Shown here: positions 19,523-28,232 of the stretch, in pieces
Layout of the letters: each line of letters opens with the position of its first letter
Numbering within the stretch: position 1 is the stretch's first letter
Assembly: GCA_024637195.1 (NCBI GenBank)
Contig: JAGXFN010000004.1
Coordinates: forward strand, 1-64,000
Source: Arcobacter sp.
GTDB taxonomy: Bacteria; Campylobacterota; Campylobacteria; Campylobacterales; Sulfurimonadaceae
Direction: 5' to 3'
Length of the DNA: 64,000 nucleotides
Translations under genes and position numbers: made by a program
The notes under the pieces: generated by a model
What the model was told of the DNA's origin: nothing
The model's database searches: none
Seen by the model: only the letters and a program-made list of their open reading frames with translations

Positions 19523-19538
19523 AGGGGCAGGAACCCCT
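19523..19538 (-). terminator. Possible terminator after rplY
   Basis: On the minus strand AGGGG, a 6-base loop and CCCCT, followed by a mixed C/T tract (TTCCCCTTTT). It lies just past the rplY stop and could end or attenuate transcription into pth. The stem is only five pairs. Confidence 0.4.
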
Positions 19539-19551
19539 AAAGCCAAATAAA

Positions 19552-20088
19552 TTATTTAGCTTTGATTATACTTAGTACAGCTACACGCTCAGAATCTAAA
19601 AATTTAACGTTTTCAGTTGCCTGAACATCGCGGATAAGAACAGAATCACCAAGATCAAGATCAGCAACATTGATATCAATGAATGCCGGAATATCTTCGA
19701 TTTTAGCTTTTACGGCAAGACGTGTCTTGGCAACATATAAAAGACCCTTGTTCTTAAGACCGATCGGATCACCGATTGGGTTGACTGGGATCATATACTT
19801 CGTTACAACACCCGGCTGTGCTATCATAAGATCTACATGAAGAAGATCGCCTGTAAGCGGGTGACTTTGGTACGCCTGTACTACAACATTAAGCTCTTTG
19901 CCACCTACTTTTACTGGAAAAGCGATTGTTTCTTTTGCCTTGACAGTACGGATATAGTCATTCGTCTTAAATGCAGCGTCAATGTTTTCTAATCCTTTTC
20001 CGTAGATGTTTGCGATCAGATAACCATCTCGGCGAAGTGCTTTTGCGTCTGTCTTCCCGATACTCTCTCTAATAATGCCTTCTAGCAT
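19552..20088 (-). CDS. rplY: 50S ribosomal protein L25/general stress protein Ctc
   Basis: Binds 5S rRNA. At 178 residues it is the long, two-domain Ctc (TL5) form: an N-terminal L25 fold (ESIGKTDAKALRRDGYLIANIYGKG) and a C-terminal beta domain (LLHVDLMIAQPG; GLKNKGLLYVAKTRLAV; DSVLIRDV). It lies upstream of pth with a 197-base gap and a weak hairpin between them. The start ATG is preceded by AAGGAAACA. Confidence 0.95.
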   Translation of the reverse strand: MLEGIIRESIGKTDAKALRRDGYLIANIYGKGLENIDAAFKTNDYIRTVKAKETIAFPVKVGGKELNVVVQAYQSHPLTGDLLHVDLMIAQPGVVTKYMIPVNPIGDPIGLKNKGLLYVAKTRLAVKAKIEDIPAFIDINVADLDLGDSVLIRDVQATENVKFLDSERVAVLSIIKAK

Positions 20089-20203
20089 GTTGTTTCCTTT
20101 AAAAAAATGTTGCGAATTATAGTGTAATAGTTTTTAAAGTGAGTTTAAGTCTTTCAAAAAGGCTTAAACATGCAGAAGAGGGCATGTCAAAAAGGAATGT
20201 TTT

Positions 20204-21436
20204 CTACTCCTTGATTGAAAAGATCTCATCCTCGCGGAAACCTTTCTCTTCTATCTCCTCGTTTTCCTCTTCGCCCTCTTTTAGAGCATCTTTTGTCATC
20301 GTCGAGGCAAGCCCTTCCATTCTTAGCTTAAGGTCACTTGCCGATGTCGCATAAACGAATGCTTCCTCTTTGGAGATCTTTTTAGTGAGATAAAGATCCA
20401 AAATACCCTGGTCAAAACTCTGAGAACCGTAGATCTCTTTGCCGTCTTCAATCGCATCTTTTATCTCAACATCACGTCCTTCCATGATCAACTGCTCAAC
20501 ACGCGGTGTTCTTACGAGCACTTCGACCGCAGCCGTACGCTTGCCCTCGAGCGTCGGAATAAGACGCTGGGATATAATCCCCTGAAGAACAGAAGAGAGG
20601 GTTAAACGGACACGGTTTTGCTCTTCTCCTGGAAACATCGAAATGATACGATTGATCGTCTCTTTGGCATCGAGTGTGTGCAGGGTTGAAAAAACAAGGT
20701 GGCCGGTATCTGCCGCATGCAGTGCGATCTCAATTGTCTCAAGGTCTCGCATCTCCCCGACCAGGATGATATCTGGATCCTGGCGCAGCGCGGCACGCAG
20801 GGCTGAGGAGAAGTTATGCGTGTCTTGGCCGATACTTCGCTGGTTTACTATACATTTTCTGTCTTTATGCACAAACTCGATCGGATCTTCGATCGTGATA
20901 ATATGCTTACGTTTTTTCCAGTTTATCTCATTGATAATAGCGGCCAGCGTTGTTGATTTGCCCGAACCCGTCACCCCGGTTACAAGGACCAACCCGCGCT
21001 CAACCTCAGTGAATTTACGCACGACATCAGGAAGTTTAAGATCGTCAATAGAGAGAATCTTGATCGGGATAACCCTGAAAACCGCAGAGACCCCGTCCAT
21101 CTGAAAAAAGATATTGACACGAAAACGGGTCTTATCATCAAAAGGATAGACCAGATCCAGCTCTTTGTTTTTAACAAACTCGTTAAAACGGCCGCGAAGC
21201 AGCTCTTTGGCAAAGTTCAGGGCATCTTCTTTGGAAAGGATCTCACCGGAGAGCGGGATGATGTCACCGTTGATACGAGCTCTTACTACCGCGTTGGCCT
21301 TGATGTGCAGATCTGATCCGCCGGCATCGATCATACGTTGAAGATAGGCTCGTATCTTTTTCAAAGTCGCAAAGGTCAGTTGCTCCACATTCGGATTTGC
21401 TTGCGCGGGTGCTGTTCTTGCTATAGGTTCAGCCAT
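20204..21436 (-). CDS. pilT: Type IV pilus retraction ATPase PilT-like
   Basis: Hexameric ATPase that depolymerises type IV pili for twitching. 410 residues with Walker A GVTGSGKST (154-162), the Asp box TIEDPIEF, Walker B IILVGEMRD (224-231) and the His box HLVFSTLHT (246-253). The N-terminal domain has GGSDLHI. A C-terminal tail of about 30 residues is very acidic (EEENEEIEE) and longer than usual for PilT (about 345 residues). No other pilus genes are in the window. It lies 4 bases after tal. Confidence 0.92.
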   Translation of the reverse strand: MAEPIARTAPAQANPNVEQLTFATLKKIRAYLQRMIDAGGSDLHIKANAVVRARINGDIIPLSGEILSKEDALNFAKELLRGRFNEFVKNKELDLVYPFDDKTRFRVNIFFQMDGVSAVFRVIPIKILSIDDLKLPDVVRKFTEVERGLVLVTGVTGSGKSTTLAAIINEINWKKRKHIITIEDPIEFVHKDRKCIVNQRSIGQDTHNFSSALRAALRQDPDIILVGEMRDLETIEIALHAADTGHLVFSTLHTLDAKETINRIISMFPGEEQNRVRLTLSSVLQGIISQRLIPTLEGKRTAAVEVLVRTPRVEQLIMEGRDVEIKDAIEDGKEIYGSQSFDQGILDLYLTKKISKEEAFVYATSASDLKLRMEGLASTMTKDALKEGEEENEEIEEKGFREDEIFSIKE

Positions 21437-21439
21437 ACT

Positions 21440-22420
21440 TTACTCCAATTCTTCTAAGATCTCTGCAAAAGCAGTTTTAAAGGCTTCCAGTCCATCGTAT
21501 TTAAGTTCAGCCAGAACCGCATCAAGATCGATACCGGCGCGTTTTACATCCAAGAGATATCCCTCTATCACATTTTCATCCAGGGGAAGCTTTTCACTGA
21601 CATCGCCATGCGAGACAAAGGCGTGGATCGTCTCGATCGGAGCAGTGTTGATCGACGAGGCCCCAAGGAGCTCATCTACATAATAAGAAGGGATGTACTC
21701 ATCCCCTTTTACTCCCGTACTGGCAAAAAGGACACGGCATCTTGGAATGTTCATGGCCACAATGGTATTGTAGATACGTGCGGCATTGTATATCCCCAGC
21801 TTGCCAGGAGTCAGTCCGGCTGCTTTGAGTTTCTCATCCAGCAGTCTGTCTACACGGCTGACGAAAACAGAGATCACCGTAAATACTTTTTTTGAAGAGC
21901 GTTTAGTACCCCGGGCAAAAGCGTTAGCACAAAATAGGGCATCTTCAAGACTAAAGATCAATGTTGCGTTTACATGAATCCCTTTAGCGCTTAACTCTTC
22001 CATCGCAGTGAAACCGGCGGTGGTCGCCGGCACCTTTATCATCACATTTTCGCGTGCGATTTCTGCGTAGAGACGCTCCCCCTCGGCAATCGTACCTTTA
22101 GCATCGTCGCAAAGGTTCGGATCTACTTCTATACTGACAAAACCATCGTCGCCCGCGTCATACAGAGGCTTTAACAGGTCCGCTGCTTTTTGGATATCTG
22201 TGATCGCCAAGGCCTCGTACTTCTGTTTTGCTGATCCGCTTAGTGTTGAAAGCTGCTTTTTGTACGCCGGCGAAGTGAGAATAGCATTTTTAAAAATAGC
22301 CGGATTGCTTGTTGCTCCGTTGATTATTTTTTTGTTGATAAGCTCTTTGAATTCGCCATCTAGATACTCTCTTTCGATAAAATCTGCCCAAAGAGAAAAA
22401 TTTATTGCCTCTATATACAT
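21440..22420 (-). CDS. tal: Transaldolase
   Basis: Pentose-phosphate enzyme moving a dihydroxyacetone unit. 326 residues with the Schiff-base lysine Lys129 in NVMIKVPAT, the early NGATSNPAIFKNAI motif and the FVSRVDR segment. It belongs to the longer transaldolase subfamily found in Campylobacterota and actinobacteria. It is followed by pilT with a 3-base gap. Cytoplasmic. Confidence 0.95.
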   Translation of the reverse strand: MYIEAINFSLWADFIEREYLDGEFKELINKKIINGATSNPAIFKNAILTSPAYKKQLSTLSGSAKQKYEALAITDIQKAADLLKPLYDAGDDGFVSIEVDPNLCDDAKGTIAEGERLYAEIARENVMIKVPATTAGFTAMEELSAKGIHVNATLIFSLEDALFCANAFARGTKRSSKKVFTVISVFVSRVDRLLDEKLKAAGLTPGKLGIYNAARIYNTIVAMNIPRCRVLFASTGVKGDEYIPSYYVDELLGASSINTAPIETIHAFVSHGDVSEKLPLDENVIEGYLLDVKRAGIDLDAVLAELKYDGLEAFKTAFAEILEELE

Positions 22421-22472
22421 AGTCCAGCCTTATTAATGAAATTTATTATAGCCCAAAGATATTGTAAAAAAA

Positions 22473-24311
22473 TTAAAAGAAGTAATCAAATGAGAACTTT
22501 ACCGTCTTCCAGTCCTCTCTGTACTTTTGCACATAATCATAAGAGAGCGAAAGGGCTGTATTTTGAGAGCTTCTATAGTGCTGCGAGGCATTAAAGACCC
22601 ACTGCTCTTCTCCCGTGTCATACAATCGCTGTGCGGTTTCAATGTTGGTCTTGAACGCTTTTCCTCCGTACACCGTAAGCCCTGCTATAGCGCCAAGGCC
22701 TGCGCTGAGCTCTTCGTCTGTATTAAAAAGTACGTCGGCAAGAAGATAGGTATAGCCCACCTCATTGCCCCAGGTGAATCCTCCTGAAGCGTGTGTTTCG
22801 AAGACAGCACTTTCACTGAGATACGCTCTGTTCCAGCCTACACCCAACCGCCAGGAGATAGGTTTGAAAAACTTTCCTCTGGGTGAGAGCGAGATGATGG
22901 AGAGCAGAGTCGCCTTTTCCAGTCTTACCTTCTGCTGCGAATAGCTCAGTAAAAAATCAAAGAACTCGATTTGCGTCCCCCGTAAAAATCCGACATCGCT
23001 GTCTTTGATGTCATGGTTTGCCGGCCGGATACCTAAAAACTGGATGTTCTCTGCGTTGCGCCATCCCGTTTCCGCTTTTACACGAAGCGAGCGGTGCCCC
23101 TGCATCGGATCTGTGGGTTGGGGGATCTTCATCTGCTCCCCTTTGCCAAGGAAGGAGCGTGCGCTGAGCACACTATAGAGTCGTTCTTTGTACTCCCTCT
23201 GGTTGATCTCACCTGCTAAAAAATCATATTCTATAAACTCGCTGGACGCTTCGAGGATATAGCGTTTTTTCTGTGCGCTGTAATGCTCCTCTTTCAAAAA
23301 ATCCTGCGGTTTCACTTCTGCCTTGCTCAGCTGAAAGACACACTGTATATCTTCATCGTCAAAATAGGCCTCATAGGCCAGAAGCTTCGAGCGCCGTGCC
23401 GGTCTGAAATAGCGTTTGGTCACAATATTCTCATCTATTGCGGCATGGATCGTCTCCGGCGGGATCACCTGATAGTTAAAATACTCCCGAACATGTACGC
23501 TCGGACGTGCGGATTCGATCAGCCAGAGCATATTGTAAGAGCAGTTTTCCGTGAAGAAGTAGTAGTAGGAGTAGGTGCTTTTAAGCTCCCAGATATGGCG
23601 CATCATCTGCTCTATCTCTTCTTGGGTCAGGTCAAAGTCATACTCCCAGATATCGCGCTCTTCACTGTCTCTGTACTCTTTAATTTTCTCATAATAAGGA
23701 AGCAGCGAGTACTGGCCATAGTAGCCGCCAAAGAGTCCTTTTATGGCAAAGACCATCCCGTTTTCCGTGTCGGGGTTGGCGGCAGCGGCATAGTTGATGG
23801 CATAAGAGAGCATTTTTGACTCATAAGAAGAGTCGATGCGCAAAAAGGTGTGCCCGAACATAGAGGCGGGAGAGTTGATGTAGGCCGAAGGAAAGATAAG
23901 ACTGACCGACTGTGGATCAACGCGTTTTATCATCTTGTCATAAAGCGTGCACTCCACCTCACTCAAGCCCTCCATCCCCAGCTCTTTCACCAACCATGCC
24001 TTGCGTGCGGGAAAACGACAGGCCGTCGCGTTGTCGTCAAAATGCTCTTCGTTTATCAGTGCGCCTATCGTCGCCTCAAGCTCGGAGTGCGCATCTGTTT
24101 TACCCTCTGGCGAAAGAAAAAAAGCCGCATCATCGATCTCGCTGGTCTCTTCGGGCATGTGCAGCAAAATATGCCAGTAGCGCGAGGCGGAGAGATTCTT
24201 TTCTTTGGCCAGAGCGACGTAGTGTGAAACAATGTCCTCTTTAGAGGCAGAGACTTCGGCAAAAAGCGGAATAAATAGAGAGAGGGTTATTATTAAGAGG
24301 CGTATGATGAT
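22473..24311 (-). CDS. DUF4105 (Lnb N-terminal-like) envelope protein, start codon unclear
   Basis: Periplasmic/outer-membrane protein of the DUF4105 family. The family's Cys-protease-like motifs are visible: MFGHTFLRID (His) and ENCSYNMLW (Cys). The C-terminal third, with alternating residues and a final Phe (FSFDYFF), looks like an outer-membrane beta domain. The first NTG codon in frame is TTG 24167, but the frame stays open upstream to a stop at 24318-24320, and that stretch encodes a perfect signal peptide (IIRLLIITLSLFIPLFAEV). Only ATC/ATA codons (24311, 24308, 24305) could start it, with AAGG just upstream. Either a rare start or a lost ATG. It precedes terminator-less from the DUF3015 gene by 61 bases. 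Confidence 0.8.
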   Translation of the reverse strand: MIIRLLIITLSLFIPLFAEVSASKEDIVSHYVALAKEKNLSASRYWHILLHMPEETSEIDDAAFFLSPEGKTDAHSELEATIGALINEEHFDDNATACRFPARKAWLVKELGMEGLSEVECTLYDKMIKRVDPQSVSLIFPSAYINSPASMFGHTFLRIDSSYESKMLSYAINYAAAANPDTENGMVFAIKGLFGGYYGQYSLLPYYEKIKEYRDSEERDIWEYDFDLTQEEIEQMMRHIWELKSTYSYYYFFTENCSYNMLWLIESARPSVHVREYFNYQVIPPETIHAAIDENIVTKRYFRPARRSKLLAYEAYFDDEDIQCVFQLSKAEVKPQDFLKEEHYSAQKKRYILEASSEFIEYDFLAGEINQREYKERLYSVLSARSFLGKGEQMKIPQPTDPMQGHRSLRVKAETGWRNAENIQFLGIRPANHDIKDSDVGFLRGTQIEFFDFLLSYSQQKVRLEKATLLSIISLSPRGKFFKPISWRLGVGWNRAYLSESAVFETHASGGFTWGNEVGYTYLLADVLFNTDEELSAGLGAIAGLTVYGGKAFKTNIETAQRLYDTGEEQWVFNASQHYRSSQNTALSLSYDYVQKYREDWKTVKFSFDYFF

Positions 24312-24340
24312 AGAGCCTTATGCGATGGAGTAAAAGATGT

Positions 24341-24364
24341 GCTAAACGGAAAGCTCCGTTTAGC
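24341..24364 (-). terminator. Strong hairpin after the DUF3015 gene
   Basis: A perfect 10-base-pair stem, GCTAAACGGA / TCCGTTTAGC with a 4-base loop, starts 7 bases beyond the stop of the DUF3015 gene and is followed on the minus strand by a modest T-rich stretch (ATCTTTT). Probably a terminator or attenuator separating the abundant DUF3015 message from the DUF4105 gene. Confidence 0.6.
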
Positions 24365-24371
24365 ATGGGGA

Positions 24372-24812
24372 TTATAGCGTAGCGATATTGTCTAACACGT
24401 CAGCCATCTGTACATTTTTAGAGGTATAGATGTTTTTGTAGTTTGTCTGAAGCGCGGAAGCGAATGCTTCTTTATCTTCAACTGCAAGCAGTTCAGCCAG
24501 CGTATCAACAGACTCACCCTGACCCTGAGCTATCTCTTTGGCCAGCTGGTCCATGTTCGAGGCAACAAACTCTTGCGCACGCTCGTTCATGACGATCTTC
24601 GTTTTTGTACAACCCGAAGTACCTGAAGTAATTCCGAAAGTCTGGTTTCCGGAAGTACCGTTAGTCGTTGCCTGAAGTGCAAGCAATATGGCTGAACTGT
24701 CATCTTTAATGATCATAGAACCAAGACCACAACCTGTCTGATTGTTAACACCGGCAAATGCAACTGAGCTTAATGCTGCTACTGCAGCAAGGCTTACGAT
24801 TAGTTTTTTCAT
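24372..24812 (-). CDS. DUF3015 family exported protein
   Basis: 146 residues with a clean signal peptide (MKKLIVSLAAVAALSSVAFA) and two cysteine positions typical for DUF3015 (TGCGLGS and GCTKTK). The C-terminal part is helical and acidic. Function unknown; it is periplasmic or secreted. It is the first gene before the DUF4105 gene in the same direction, separated by a strong hairpin, so it can be made in large excess. Pairing with DUF4105 suggests a shared envelope role, which is inference. Confidence 0.85.
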   Translation of the reverse strand: MKKLIVSLAAVAALSSVAFAGVNNQTGCGLGSMIIKDDSSAILLALQATTNGTSGNQTFGITSGTSGCTKTKIVMNERAQEFVASNMDQLAKEIAQGQGESVDTLAELLAVEDKEAFASALQTNYKNIYTSKNVQMADVLDNIATL

Positions 24813-24899
24813 TCTATTCTCCGTATAGTTAAGATAGAGCTAGTTTAAAATGTTTAAACTTAAAACAAGCTAACATGGCCTCAAATCTAAGTATTTTTG

Positions 24900-25568
24900 T
24901 TATCTCCAGTGTCCGGGTGTGAACATTTCGTCCACTGTGCTGTGAAGATAGTGTACAAACTCTTTGCGTGAAATCTCACGCGCGCCCAGACTTTTCAGAT
25001 GAGGCGAAGGGACCTGGCAGTCGATCATTGTGAAACCCTCTGCTTTGAGTCTTTCGATCAGAGTCGCAAAAGCCACTTTTGAGGCATCGTTTACCCTTGC
25101 AAACATCGATTCGCCGAAAAACATCTTGCCGATAACGACACCGTAGAGTCCACCGACAAGTTTTCCATCCTGCCAGGTCTCGATACTGTGCGCATAACCC
25201 ATGTCATGCAAGACGCTGTAGGCTTCTATTACCTCAGGGATGATCCAGGAACCTTCTTGGCCCTCCCGGGGGATCGCTCCGCACGCTTTCATTACCTCTT
25301 CAAAGGCAGTGTCATAGCGGATCTCAAAATGTTTCATACGTTTTTTCAGAGATCTTCGCAGTTTGAACTCATCAATAAAAAGGACCAGACGCGGATCTGG
25401 CGACCACCACAAGATAGGGTCGCCTGCATTGTACCAGGGAAAGATCCCCTTGCGGTAGGCCAACAGCAGACGGCTTGGGCTCAAGTCGCCTCCGTAGGCC
25501 AAAAGTCCCTCAGGCAATGCCGTTTCCACCTCGGGAAAGGAGAGTTCATAGCGGATATAAGGGATCAC
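24900..25568 (-). CDS. aat: Leucyl/phenylalanyl-tRNA-protein transferase
   Basis: Adds Leu or Phe from tRNA to N-terminal Lys/Arg of proteins, making them substrates for ClpS-ClpAP. 222 residues; visible are GLLAYGGDLSP, GIFPWYNAGDPILWWSPDPR, and GGLYGVVIGKMFFGESMFA, all family signatures. Start is GTG 25568, since no ATG is in frame between the clpA stop and this point. It follows clpA by 44 bases, so the pathway's enzyme, adaptor and unfoldase are encoded together. Confidence 0.96.
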   Translation of the reverse strand: MIPYIRYELSFPEVETALPEGLLAYGGDLSPSRLLLAYRKGIFPWYNAGDPILWWSPDPRLVLFIDEFKLRRSLKKRMKHFEIRYDTAFEEVMKACGAIPREGQEGSWIIPEVIEAYSVLHDMGYAHSIETWQDGKLVGGLYGVVIGKMFFGESMFARVNDASKVAFATLIERLKAEGFTMIDCQVPSPHLKSLGAREISRKEFVHYLHSTVDEMFTPGHWR

Positions 25569-25612
25569 AGAAGAGACCCCGGCGCAGAAGATGAGATAAT
25601 GCTTTTCATAGC

Positions 25613-27781
25613 CTACTTTAGAATGATCTCATCGTCTTTGACATCGACGATGATCTCTCCTTTAAGTTCCTCAAAAAGCAGTCTGTCCGTCAGCGGGTTT
25701 TTCAGCTTCTCCTGGATCACGCGGTTCAGCGGCCGTGCGCCCATCGCCTTGTCATAGCCTTTTATCGCAAGGTAGCGTTTTGCTTCCGGTGTCAGGGCAA
25801 CAGAGACCTTCTTCGATGAAAGCTGTGCATTAAGTTCTGCTACAAACTTCTCTACAATCCCCTCCACCACTTCAATCGTAAGCGCAGAGAATTCAATCAC
25901 CGCGTCAAGACGGTTTCTGAACTCAGGGGTAAAGAAATCTTTGAGCGCTTCGTTTCGCGAGAGTTCATCGTCGGCGTTAAAGCCCATAACCGAGCGCGAA
26001 GTCGCACCGACATTTGATGTCATGATAAGGATGACATTTTTAAAGCCTGCCTTATAGCCGTTGTTATCCGTCAAGGTTCCGTGATCCATCACCTGAAGCA
26101 AGATGTTAACCAAATCCGGATGCGCTTTTTCTATCTCGTCGAGCAGCAGGACCATGTAGGGATGTTTGCGCGCGGCTTCGGTCAAAAGACCTCCCTGCTC
26201 ATAACCGACATATCCAGGAGGTGCTCCGACAAGACGACTAAGCGCATGTTTTTCCATATATTCGCTCATATCGAAACGTTCGAAATGTACACCCAGCACC
26301 TCTGCCAGTGTCTTCGCCAACTCCGTCTTGCCCACACCTGTAGGGCCCGTGAACAAAAACGATGCGATAGGACGCTCCGGCGGATTTAGTCCTGCGCGCG
26401 AGCGTTTTATCGCCTGCGAGACCAGGGTAACAGCCTTGTCCTGTCCAATGACACTGGCCTTGATATCGACTTCCAGACTTTTTAGCTTTGCTGTGTCGTC
26501 TTCGCTGATACGCGAGGTCGGTATGCCGCTTATCTTTGAGATGATCTTTTCGATATCGTGCGGGGTCACTACAGAGCGTTTTTTCTTCTGAAGATGAAAA
26601 GAAGCACCTGCTTCGTCAATAAGATCAATCGCGACATCGGGCAAAAAACGGTCTGTTATATATTTTTTGGAAAGATCCACCGCGGCACGCAGCGCCTTGT
26701 CGGTGTACTTGACCCTGTGATGCTCTTCGTATTTCGCGCGCAATCCCTTTAGAATCAAGAAGGAGTCTTCATGGGATGGCTCGTTGATGTCGATCTTTGC
26801 AAAACGGCGAGAGAGCGCCTTGTCTTTTTCAAAGACGTTTCGGTATTCGGCGTAAGTAGTCGCTCCCATGCACTTCATCGCGCCCGATGCGAGTGCGGGT
26901 TTAAGCTGATTGGAGGCGTCCATACTGCTGCCATTCACCGCGCCTGCTCCGATAAGGGTGTGTATCTCATCTATAAATAAAATCGCATTTTTTTGCTGCT
27001 TGATCTCATCCATCACGCCTTTGAGGCGTTTTTCGAAGTCTCCGCGGTATTTTGTTCCCGCCAGCAGCGCGCCCAGGTCAAGAGCGAAAAGCGAAGAGTC
27101 CTTAATGATCTCAGGGATATCACCGCTGACAATACGAAGGGCCAAGCCCTCCGCGATCGCCGTTTTTCCCACGCCGGGTTCGCCGACAAACAGCGGGTTG
27201 TTCTTCTTGCGGCGGCAAAGCGTCTGAACAACGCGCTCGATCTCGTTCTCACGTCCGACCACCGGATCGATCTTCCCTTTTTTTGCCTGTTCCAGAAGAT
27301 CAACTGTGTATTTTCCCAAAAAGCTCTCATCCGCGTTTTGGCCGACATCTGCATTGACATCCTGGTGCGAGATCGTCTCGAGTATGTCCACACGCGAGAT
27401 ATCCTGCTGCGCCAAAAGTGCCGCTGCGTAGGAGTGCTCCTCTTCAAACAGCACTGCCAGCAGATCACCTACTCCGGCATGCTCTTTTTGTGCGCTTTGG
27501 ATATGACGGATCATCTGATCGATAATGCGTGAAAGCGCTACCGTCTCAAAGGGCTCCTGATCGACATCTTCAGGAAGAGGTTCCATGTTTTGTATCAGAT
27601 AAGCCGCGACCAATTCGCGCATCATCTGCACATCACCGCCGCACTCCTTGATGATGCGTATCCCCTCATCTGAGCCGAGCAGGGCGAAAAAGACATGCTC
27701 TATGGTGAGATACTCATGATGCTGATCCTTGGCATAGGTCAACGCTTTTTGAAAAACCGAGTTTAGTTCATTGCTGATCAT
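25613..27781 (-). CDS. clpA: ATP-dependent Clp protease ATP-binding subunit ClpA
   Basis: AAA+ unfoldase that feeds ClpP. 722 residues: Clp N domain (1-145), first AAA module with Walker A GEPGVGKTA (200-208) and Walker B ILFIDEIH, second AAA module with GPTGVGKTE (479-487), pore loop GYVGYEQGG. The ClpP-contact loop reads VMGF where E. coli has IGL. The missing middle domain separates it from ClpB. Start 3 bases after the clpS stop. No clpP nearby. Confidence 0.96.
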   Translation of the reverse strand: MISNELNSVFQKALTYAKDQHHEYLTIEHVFFALLGSDEGIRIIKECGGDVQMMRELVAAYLIQNMEPLPEDVDQEPFETVALSRIIDQMIRHIQSAQKEHAGVGDLLAVLFEEEHSYAAALLAQQDISRVDILETISHQDVNADVGQNADESFLGKYTVDLLEQAKKGKIDPVVGRENEIERVVQTLCRRKKNNPLFVGEPGVGKTAIAEGLALRIVSGDIPEIIKDSSLFALDLGALLAGTKYRGDFEKRLKGVMDEIKQQKNAILFIDEIHTLIGAGAVNGSSMDASNQLKPALASGAMKCMGATTYAEYRNVFEKDKALSRRFAKIDINEPSHEDSFLILKGLRAKYEEHHRVKYTDKALRAAVDLSKKYITDRFLPDVAIDLIDEAGASFHLQKKKRSVVTPHDIEKIISKISGIPTSRISEDDTAKLKSLEVDIKASVIGQDKAVTLVSQAIKRSRAGLNPPERPIASFLFTGPTGVGKTELAKTLAEVLGVHFERFDMSEYMEKHALSRLVGAPPGYVGYEQGGLLTEAARKHPYMVLLLDEIEKAHPDLVNILLQVMDHGTLTDNNGYKAGFKNVILIMTSNVGATSRSVMGFNADDELSRNEALKDFFTPEFRNRLDAVIEFSALTIEVVEGIVEKFVAELNAQLSSKKVSVALTPEAKRYLAIKGYDKAMGARPLNRVIQEKLKNPLTDRLLFEELKGEIIVDVKDDEIILK

Positions 27782-27783
27782 CT

Positions 27784-28083
27784 TTATACCTCTTCCATGA
27801 TCGCTTTAAGCGGGAAACCCTGCTCTCTTGCGATTTTTGTGACTTGCGACACCTTCGTCTCTGCGATCTCATAGGGATAGATACCGCAAAGACCGCGTTG
27901 ACTCTTGTGCACTTCAATCATAATTATTTCCGCTTCTGCATAGCTTTTGTGAAAGATCGTCATCAAAATATCGACAACAAAATCCATTGAAGAGTAGTCG
28001 TCATTCAGCAGCAGGACTTTATACTGCTGAGGCTCGCTTAGAGCCAGTTCATCCTCGAACTCTAATGATTTTTTAGTCGCCAA
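27784..28083 (-). CDS. clpS: ClpS adaptor protein
   Basis: Recognises N-degrons (Leu, Phe, Tyr, Trp) and hands them to ClpA. Motifs: YKVLLLNDDYSSMDFVVDIL (binding pocket Asn/Asp pair) and HKSQRGLCGIYPYEIAETK. I chose TTG 28083 (99 residues), because AAGGAG lies 7 bases upstream and the length then matches the family; the frame stays open to TTG 28131, but the extra 16 residues are not family-like. First gene of clpS-clpA-aat. Confidence 0.95.
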   Translation of the reverse strand: MATKKSLEFEDELALSEPQQYKVLLLNDDYSSMDFVVDILMTIFHKSYAEAEIIMIEVHKSQRGLCGIYPYEIAETKVSQVTKIAREQGFPLKAIMEEV

Positions 28084-28207
28084 ATCGGGACTCCTTGCAA
28101 AAATATCTGTTAATTGATGATAATTTATCAAGTAAGACGTGTAAATCTGCTTAAATACAGGAGTTAGTCACGCTGCGTTAAGAAAAAATGGAAATTCAAA
28201 GAGGGAG

Positions 28208-28229
28208 GAGGCACCTTCGCGGATGCCTC
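28208..28229 (-). terminator. Possible terminator after the sulfhydrylase-like gene
   Basis: GAGGCA and TGCCTC form a six-pair stem around a 10-base loop, starting four bases beyond the stop at 28233. On the minus strand a C/T-rich stretch follows (CTCCCTCTTTG). Likely separates this gene from clpS. Confidence 0.4.
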
Positions 28230-28232
28230 AGT

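Noticed and set aside
23283..24262. Plus-strand reading frames of up to 178 codons opposite the DUF4105 gene
   Set aside because: They lack ribosome sites and family similarity; they mirror the codon bias of the real minus-strand gene.
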